A DNA stretch of 7,340 bases from Gammaproteobacteria bacterium (GTDB lineage: Bacteria > Pseudomonadota > Gammaproteobacteria > UBA9214). This document shows positions 5,622 through 7,340 of this stretch, in pieces. Both the position numbers and the translations under genes were made by a program. A model generated the notes under the pieces. The model worked only from the letters and a program-made list of their open reading frames with translations. It did no database searches and was not told the DNA's origin. The stretch spans positions 1-7,340 of the forward strand of contig DMKK01000054.1 of the NCBI GenBank assembly GCA_003454335.1. Reading direction: 5' to 3'. Each line of letters opens with the position of its first letter. Positions within the stretch are counted from its first letter, which is position 1.

Positions 5622-5858
5622 ATGAGCAACATTGATGAGCGCGTCAAGAAGATTGTTATTGAGCAACTGGGGGTTAAGGAAGACGAAGTGAGCGATAGCT
5701 CATCTTTCGTTGATGATCTTGGCGCTGATTCTCTGGATACCGTCGAACTGGTGATGGCGCTGGAAGAGGAATTCGAATGCGAAATTCCTGATGAAGAAGC
5801 TGAAAAGATTACGACGGTTCAGCAGGCCATTGATTACGTAAACGCCAACAAGGACTAG
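5622..5858 (+). CDS. acpP: acyl carrier protein
   Basis: 78 residues, strongly acidic, as expected for bacterial ACP. The protein carries acyl chains as thioesters on a 4'-phosphopantetheine attached by AcpS to Ser37, seen here in the invariant GADSLDTVELVMALEEEF segment (34-51). Helix I (about 3-17, ERVKKIVIEQLGV), the helix II recognition face with DSLDTVELV, and the C-terminal IPDEEAEKITTV...AIDYV all match E. coli AcpP closely. A cysteine at 53 (FECEIPD) replaces the Thr of the E. coli protein in a surface region and is probably harmless. The start ATG 5622 has a GAGAGGA ribosome site. The gene has its own promoter region upstream and an intrinsic terminator just downstream, so a short abundant monocistronic message is expected. 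Confidence 0.99.
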   Translation: MSNIDERVKKIVIEQLGVKEDEVSDSSSFVDDLGADSLDTVELVMALEEEFECEIPDEEAEKITTVQQAIDYVNANKD

Positions 5859-5877
5859 TTGTTTCCTCTGATATTCC

Positions 5878-5914
5878 GGCCGCACCCGATCGACTGACGG
5901 GGCGGCCTTTTTAT
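5878..5914 (+). terminator. intrinsic terminator after acpP
   Basis: GGCCGC (5878-5883) pairs with GCGGCC (5902-5907); after a bulged A, CCC (5885-5887) pairs with GGG (5899-5901); the loop is 11 bases (5888-5898) and five Ts follow (5908-5912). This is the best rho-independent terminator in the window. It lies 20 bases after the acpP stop and upstream of fabF, so fabF is expressed by read-through or from an undetected promoter. Confidence 0.85.
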
Positions 5915-5929
5915 CTTGTTCGTACAGAA

Positions 5930-5942
5930 AACCTGGCAGGTT
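5930..5942 (+). repeat. short palindrome in the fabF leader
   Basis: AACCTG-G-CAGGTT is a perfect 13-base odd palindrome between the acpP terminator and the fabF ribosome site (GGGAG, 5949-5953). It could be a protein-binding site or a very small hairpin. No good -35/-10 pair is visible around it. Confidence 0.35.
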
Positions 5943-5960
5943 GTTTGCGGGAGTTGAGCG

Positions 5961-7202
5961 TTGTCCAGAAGACGTGTTGTGGTAACCGGCCTTGGCGTTG
6001 TTTCCCCTGTTGGCAACAGCGTTAAAGATGCCTGGGGAAACATCCTTGCAGGTAATAGCGGCATAGGTCCCATTACCAACTTTGATGTTGCTGACTTCCC
6101 GGTACGTTTCGGTGGTGAAGTCAGGGATTTAGACGTTTCCCGATATATACCGAATAAGGATGCGCGTCGTATGGGGACGTTCATTCACTATGGTATTGCG
6201 GCGGCAAGCCAGGCGATTGCAGACTCGGGTATCGAAATAACGGCTGCAAATGCCAGTCGTGCCGGTGTTGCCATTGGTTCAGGCATTGGCGGTTTGCACG
6301 GCATCGAAAATACCTACCATGCGTACCTTGATGGTGGGCCGCGCAAGATTTCACCGTTCTTCGTGCCCGGTAATATCATCAACATGATCGCCGGCAATCT
6401 CTCTATCATGTTCGGCCTTAAAGGCCCGAATATAGCAATTACCACAGCCTGTACCACTTCAACCCATAACATTGGCGTGGCGGCACGCATCATTGCCTAT
6501 GGTGATGCGGATATCATGGTCGCTGGCGGTGCCGAGATGACAACCTGTCCTACCGGCATCGGCGGGTTTGCAGCTGCGCGCGCGTTGTCGACCCGTAATG
6601 ATGATCCTGCTGCTGCCAGTCGTCCCTGGGACCAGGACCGTGACGGCTTCGTACTCAGTGATGGTGCCGGTGTCATCGTGCTCGAAGAGTATGAGCAGGC
6701 CCGCGCACGCGGGGCAGATATCTATGCCGAGATAGCGGGCTTTGGGATGAGCGGTGATGCCTTTCACATGACCCAGCCTTCAGAGGGCGGGGAGGGCCCG
6801 GCCCAGTGTATGGATGCCGCACTGGCAGATGCCGGTTTGAATCACAGTGATGTCAGTTATATCAATGCGCACGGGACTTCAACACCGGCCGGGGATGTCG
6901 CTGAAACGCTCGCCATTAAGCGCTCGTTCGGAGAGCTGGCGGGCAAGATTGCAGTCAGCTCGACAAAATCCATGACGGGGCATTTACTGGGTGCAGCCGG
7001 AGGGGTTGAAGCAGTGTTTACCCTGATGGCTATCCGTGATCAGCTTGCGCCGCCGACTATCAACCTGGAGAACCCGGATCCGCAATGTGACCTGGATTAC
7101 GTGCCGCACACAGCACGGGAAATGGAAATAACAACAGCGATGTCCAACTCATTCGGATTTGGCGGTACCAACGGGACACTGATTTTCCGCAAGCTGAGTT
7201 AA
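5961..7202 (+). CDS. fabF: beta-ketoacyl-ACP synthase II
   Basis: 413 residues, the standard size. FabF condenses malonyl-ACP with acyl-ACP in the elongation cycle; in E. coli it also controls the temperature-dependent C16:1 to C18:1 step. The Cys-His-His active site is complete: Cys164 in TTACTTSTHNIG, His304 in NAHGTSTPAGD, and His341 in STKSMTGHLLGAAG; the gatekeeper loop GFGGTNG stands at 399-405 with Phe400. Other signatures are RPWDQDRDGFVLSDGAG at 221-237 and GPRKISPFFVP at 126-136. The start codon is TTG at 5961: it gives MSRRRVVVTGLG, which aligns with homologues from the first residue, has GGGAG at 5949-5953 seven bases upstream, and no ATG is near. It follows a terminator and a small palindrome, so its expression is likely set apart from acpP. 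FabB is unlikely because the length and loop sequences are those of FabF. Confidence 0.97.
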   Translation: MSRRRVVVTGLGVVSPVGNSVKDAWGNILAGNSGIGPITNFDVADFPVRFGGEVRDLDVSRYIPNKDARRMGTFIHYGIAAASQAIADSGIEITAANASRAGVAIGSGIGGLHGIENTYHAYLDGGPRKISPFFVPGNIINMIAGNLSIMFGLKGPNIAITTACTTSTHNIGVAARIIAYGDADIMVAGGAEMTTCPTGIGGFAAARALSTRNDDPAAASRPWDQDRDGFVLSDGAGVIVLEEYEQARARGADIYAEIAGFGMSGDAFHMTQPSEGGEGPAQCMDAALADAGLNHSDVSYINAHGTSTPAGDVAETLAIKRSFGELAGKIAVSSTKSMTGHLLGAAGGVEAVFTLMAIRDQLAPPTINLENPDPQCDLDYVPHTAREMEITTAMSNSFGFGGTNGTLIFRKLS

Positions 7203-7232
7203 GCTGACAGTTGCATAAAATTTTACCTGAAC

Positions 7233-7269
7233 GGTCATTTCACCTCCTGAATGAAAGGATGAAACGATC
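7233..7269 (+). repeat. long imperfect hairpin covering an RBS-like sequence
   Basis: GGTC (7233-7236) pairs with GATC (7266-7269, one G-U pair); TTTCA (7238-7242) pairs with TGAAA (7260-7264); TCCT (7245-7248) pairs with AGGA (7256-7259). There is a single A-C mismatch, a two-base bulge (CC), and a loop of seven. The AAAGGA that would serve ATG 7270 is locked in the right arm, and the left arm CACCTCCT copies the anti-Shine-Dalgarno end of 16S rRNA. Confidence 0.5.
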
Positions 7270-7320
7270 ATGCGTTATCAATTCGGGAATTCATCCGGGG
7301 TGAGGTGCTGGCGCTATCCT

Positions 7321-7340
7321 GTGGGAGCGCCGTCCCCGGC
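7321..7340 (+). repeat. probable truncated REP (GTRG-type) element
   Basis: GTGGGAGCG (7321-7329) followed by GCCG-TCCC-CGGC (7329-7340) looks like the first arm and loop of the short extragenic palindromes, common in gammaproteobacteria, that begin with a GTAG/GTGG tetranucleotide. The window ends inside the right arm, so the call rests on the left half. A nearby alternative pairing, GGCGCT (7310-7315) with AGCGCC (7326-7331), also exists. Confidence 0.45.

Larger units (their letters stand above)
7203..7340. other. region downstream of fabF, no supported gene
   Basis: No U-tract terminator follows fabF. The stretch holds the palindrome TAAAATTTTA (7216-7225), a long imperfect hairpin (7233-7269), a candidate start ATG at 7270 preceded by AAAGGA (7254-7259), and REP-like sequence at the edge. 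The frame from 7270 is open for 23 codons to the window end (MRYQFGNSSGVRCW...), but I do not recognise it and it runs through the REP-like bases, so I do not call it a gene. pabC, the usual next gene in E. coli, is not recognisable here. Confidence 0.5.

Noticed and set aside
7270..7340. Start of a protein-coding gene (MRYQFGNSSG...) running off the window
   Set aside because: A 23-codon open stretch is not significant, the sequence resembles no family I know, and it crosses REP-like bases; kept only as a question in the hairpin finding.

Overview
The window is a complete, ordinary-looking bacterial fatty-acid synthesis (FAS II) cluster in the order maf(yceF) (minus strand), then on the plus strand yceD, rpmF, plsX, fabH, fabD, fabG, acpP and fabF. 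This order, the short zinc-ligand-free form of ribosomal protein L32, and the enterobacterial-type Maf/YceF, AcpP and FabF sequences point to a gammaproteobacterium. I cannot name a genus; the base composition is moderate and there are no phage, transposon, CRISPR or RNA genes.

Layout. 1-54 is the tail beyond maf, with nothing coding that I can support. 55-645 is maf on the minus strand. 646-796 is the divergent intergenic region, with a consensus -35/-10 pair lying almost on top of the yceD start. 797-1309 yceD and 1325-1504 rpmF are tightly packed. 1505-1607 is a structured leader before plsX. plsX (1608-2636) and fabH (2636-3604) share one base (TAATG). fabD (3629-4582) and fabG (4649-5392) follow at short distances. 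5393-5621 is an AT-rich promoter region for acpP (5622-5858). A strong intrinsic terminator lies at 5878-5914, followed by fabF (5961-7202), which starts with TTG. 7203-7340 is non-coding as far as I can tell, with a long imperfect hairpin and, at the right edge, what looks like the first half of a REP palindrome.

How the genes work together. AcpP carries the growing acyl chain. FabD loads malonate onto AcpP, FabH makes the first acetoacetyl-ACP, FabG reduces the 3-keto group, FabF elongates, and PlsX takes finished acyl-ACP to acyl-phosphate for phospholipid synthesis. YceD and L32 tie the operon to 23S rRNA/ribosome assembly; Maf is a nucleotide pyrophosphatase. All catalytic residues I looked for are present and no reading frame is broken.

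I do not see a novel protein system here. What deserves a second look is at RNA level: a near-leaderless yceD transcript, a hairpin across the rpmF stop codon, a small upstream ORF with mutually exclusive helices that reach the plsX start codon, a hairpin at the predicted 5' end of acpP mRNA, a terminator that insulates acpP from fabF, and an RBS-like sequence buried in a hairpin after fabF. These were all read by eye; no folding energies or homology searches were run.
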